From: Solen grandis
Lineage: Eukaryota; Mollusca; Bivalvia; Adapedonta; Solenidae
Assembly: GCA_021229015.1 (NCBI GenBank)
Contig: CM037789.1
Coordinates: 41,142,926-41,206,925, forward strand
DNA length: 64,000 bases
Direction: 5' to 3'
A program made the position numbers and the translations under genes. Shown piece after piece: positions 61,420 to 64,000 of this stretch (the stretch's first letter is position 1; each line of letters starts with the position of its first letter). Below the pieces are notes generated by a model. The model was not told the DNA's origin. It was given only the letters and a program-made list of their open reading frames with translations, and searched no databases.

Positions 61420-61628
61420 TAATGGCCTATTTTAAGAATCACTGCATTATTTTCCTTGTCATGTGGTTAATCATTCAACGTGAGAATTTAAAGTATATGC
61501 AAGCCTCTTTAACTTTGAGCATAAGAGCCTATAACTCCAAGTCAATGGATGCTTACGTCTGCACTGAAGTCTTTTTTTAAACATTTAAAGGATCATAATT
61601 ATAATTAAATGATGGATGGATTACCTTA
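61420..61628. mobile_element. TTAA MITE copy 4
   Basis: Shares TATATGCAAGCCTCTTTAAC, CTTTGAGCATAAGAGCC, GTCAATGGATGCTTACGTCT and the right end TAATTAAATGATGGATGG, ATTACCTTA with the other copies. The left end is diverged. Confidence 0.65.
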
Positions 61629-61639
61629 TGTCCGTCGGT

Positions 61640-61678
61640 CCGTCTGTCCTGTCTGTCTGTCTGTCTGTCTGTCTGTCA
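61640..61678. repeat. (TGTC)n microsatellite
   Basis: CTGTCTGTCTGTC run after GTCCGTCGGTCCGTC. Confidence 0.95.
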
Positions 61679-62264
61679 ACTCCATGGACCTTTCCAGAGC
61701 TTATAAATCTTACAAGCTATCCAATAGCTCAGATGGGATAATAGGTGGTCAACGGTTGACCTGGTTCATGCATAATAACACATTGTTGTATATGTGATAT
61801 TGTTTGTGAGCAGTTGACCTGGCCATGACTGGGAAAGGCAGGGCTTAAATATTCACTGCTAGAACCTGAAAAAATGAATTGATCAGATTAACAGGAGTGG
61901 CTTAATACCCAGCTTAGTTATGCATATTGTCAGCACTGCAAAGTGTTATTTTGTGTAAATCAGGTCAACCATTGACTCCTCATTATCCGAGTGGAACTAC
62001 TGGATGGCCTGTAAAGTACTTATTTACGGAGTCACGCTCGTTTAATCACAAACATGTTTGTGTGTTTTTCTTTTTTCTTGTTGACTTTGTTTACTTTTCA
62101 ATATCGATAATGCCGTGTAATGCATTGACAGGTATTCCATCGCCATCGCCCTTTTCACGTCCAATTTTGATTATTATATATTTAAGTTAGGACGTAATGA
62201 GTGTCCCTGTAGTTCTCCATTCATATGATTCTGCGTTTGTATATCACCTATTTTATAAAATACA
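61679..62264. other. Nothing recognised
   Basis: No supported feature. Confidence 0.45.
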
Positions 62265-62610
62265 GACAAACCTTTCTAAAGTGGAAAGTCAAGGGAAGAG
62301 GGAAAACGTGGCCGTACCTAACTTGAAAATTGCTCTATGACTAAATGTTTGAACTGGCTCTTGAAAATAGGCTGACTGGTTAGAACAGGTGGCTTCTAAA
62401 TTTAAGTTGTTCTAGAACTAACTGTCCTTGCCGGAACTGACTGTTCAAAACAGGCTGGCCGGTTAGAACAGACGCGTTCCAAATTGTGGTTTCTCTAAAA
62501 CAAAATTATGTCACTTCCGGAACAATAAAACTGACTGTTTAAAGTTGAGTTTTAAACAGGCTGATCGCTTTAAAGAGGTGGCCGCTTAAGCAGGTTATGT
62601 TGTTTGTCAC
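62265..62610. mobile_element. Relic of the GCGGTCA-type TIR repeat
   Basis: Repeated phrases GGCTGACTGGTTAGAACAG and GGCTGGCCGGTTAGAACAG, ending GTGGCCGCTTAAGCAGGTT, similar to the 3' ends of the elements at 44403 and 63853. Confidence 0.45.
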
Positions 62611-63567
62611 GGGTAGACCTGATAGGAAATATTGTGCACTAAGTGTCATCAGTTAAGACCCTCTATGTTTGTGTAGACTTGGGACACTCCTGACACAAAG
62701 GGGTTCCAAACTAAATATGAGACGTGTATCTTTGTATGAATCGCTTCTATTTACACAAGAAATCAAGGTACAAAAAAAACGTCATAACAATGTACTTTAT
62801 CTTTCGGTAAGTGAATGAATTAAATAAGATGTACTCTTACGAAATTAAAATTTTGAAGCGACATCGGGAAACTGTATTTAGACTTTTGAATTAAAGTCAG
62901 CCAATAGTGTTAGCATTTTTAATAGTAATGTGCACATTTAAAAATACCATGTGTGATTTTAAAACTAATGTTACGCAAACAGTTTTCTTCATGAAGAAAT
63001 ATTTTTCTACATATAAAGTGATTAAGGTAACTAATTGGTAGTCCTTCAAAACACGCATTCCGATGTCCAGCAGCAAAGTACGCGAAAAAAGAACATTATA
63101 GACGGTTCTGTCATATTTATGTTGATAAAATACTCACTTTAGAATACAAATGTGATTTACAGACGACGTCTGCATACCTTCTGATTAAAATTAATATATC
63201 AAGCGGATTTTTGTACCCTTATGAATATTAAGGATTATAATAAAACCGCAATAATAACAAAAGCCGATCCTTGAATAATATATGACTAAATAAATCTTGA
63301 CAACCCAAGTGAAATAACTTAGTATTTATTGTTCGCAATATGTAATAACAGCATCCTTCTTTGTTGATAACTGTGAAACACGTATACGTCAATCAAAGAC
63401 GAATTGTTAACATTTTTATCGTTTTTTATCACTTAACTTTGCATGTTTTGCTGTAACCTTCAAGTATTTTTTATCGAACGAAGAATGTGCTTGCATCATT
63501 TAGGATGACAAAAACAAATGTTTTAAGATCATGGAGAAATATTATTAGAGAGGATAATTCTAATGAC
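62611..63567. other. Nothing certain; contains the candidate exon 63138-63180
   Basis: AT-rich sequence without repeat ends. Confidence 0.45.
63138..63180 (-). CDS. Candidate far-upstream exon of the unknown gene
   Basis: 43 bp bounded by acceptor TTTTAATCAG and strong donor GTGAGTAT. With two bases from upstream it reads RYADVVCKSHLYSK and ends in phase 0, which the exon at 46141 accepts. Another frame contains ATG (MQTSSVNHICIL). It contains a Cys, unlike the other exons. Very short and 17 kb away, so weak. Confidence 0.25.
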
Positions 63568-63775
63568 TGGTCTCCATGGCCGAGTGGCTATATTCGCTGA
63601 CTAAATCCCTAACCGCTTTGGGTTCGACTCCCTGTTCGGCCACTCGAATATTTCATGTGAGGAAACCGGTTTCCTGGTATGTCGCTGGTTTTATCCGGGT
63701 TCTTCTGTGCAGGCGGCACAAAGTCGCTATATGACTTAAATATTATCATAGCGACGGTGAACTCCAAAATAACAA
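63568..63775 (+). mobile_element. tRNA-derived SINE, family 3
   Basis: Head GGTCTCCATGGCCGAGTGGC, B box GGGTTCGACTCC (63620-63631), GTGAGGAAACCGGTTTCCTG, tail TATATGACTTAAATATTATC, GCGACGGTGAACTCC. Confidence 0.85.
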
Positions 63776-63852
63776 CTTAAACAACAAACTAATTATACAT
63801 AGCGCTAAGCAGCCGGTCTATTTTACGCAGCCGCTTTGGGGAGATGGAAAAA

Positions 63853-64000
63853 GTTGAACCTGTAGTAGCGGTCAACCTGTATGCAGCGGTCAGTTTTAAA
63901 ATCAATCTACTATCATTTTCTTTATATGTTTAACTTTCTTTTAGCGGTCACCTCTGTTTAGCGGTCACTTTCTCTTGTTCTCTTGACTGACCGCTTAAGA
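63853..64000. mobile_element. MITE with AACCTGTAGTAGCGG end, cut by window end
   Basis: GTTGAACCTGTAGTAGCGGTC at the left, AGCGGTCA repeats within, GACTGACCGCTTAAGA at the end where CAGGTT would follow. Related to 44403-44564. Confidence 0.65.

Overview
The window looks like a piece of a large, AT-rich, repeat-rich bivalve mollusc genome. This rests on (i) spliceosomal exon/intron structure with introns of 0.5 to 14 kb, (ii) many tRNA-derived SINEs, (iii) Helitron-like non-autonomous elements with ~160-bp tandem core monomers, the organisation described for bivalve 'pearl' elements, and (iv) decayed non-LTR retrotransposons. The taxon call is made from memory of repeat types, not from a search. 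One 100-base assembly gap lies at 25049-25148.

Layout. 1-726: no feature. 727-5127: a ~4.3 kb satellite of about 150 copies of a 28-bp palindromic unit, with an inverted start and a duplicated flank. 5.1-11 kb: microsatellites, five SINEs in two families, a TIR element (8955-9311) and core-repeat remnants. 11.2-12.45 kb: a minus-strand coding exon that seems transposon-derived, with a 150-bp in-frame duplication and a frameshifted 3' end. 13.2-19.1 kb: five Helitron-like elements, two of them inserted inside others of the same family. 20-25 kb: sparse, with a SINE, a hairpin and a LINE fragment cut by the gap. 26.7-46 kb (perhaps 63 kb): one host-like minus-strand gene, cysteine-free and Pro/Gln/Tyr-rich, of unknown function. 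Its introns carry SINEs, a foldback element with a 21-bp array, nested TIR elements, TTAA-flanked MITEs and microsatellites. 48-64 kb: a small MITE, SINEs, a 5'-truncated LINE, a 2.3 kb 53-bp minisatellite, and relics of a TIR repeat carrying GCGGTCA motifs.

The best host gene reads right to left. Exons at 42463-42593 and 36538-36574 each end in the same phase with a G, and both fit the exon at 28432-28257, which joins in phase to the last exon 27726-26965. The 36.5 kb exon starts with ATG in a good context 65 bp downstream of a TATA box, so it looks like an alternative first exon giving a protein of about 324 residues.

No bacterial-type operon, CRISPR array or rRNA is present. Most longer open frames are by-products of tandem repeats. 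The most distinctive structures are the palindromic satellite, the recursive Helitron nesting, the tail shared by two SINE families, and the alternative promoter of the unknown gene.
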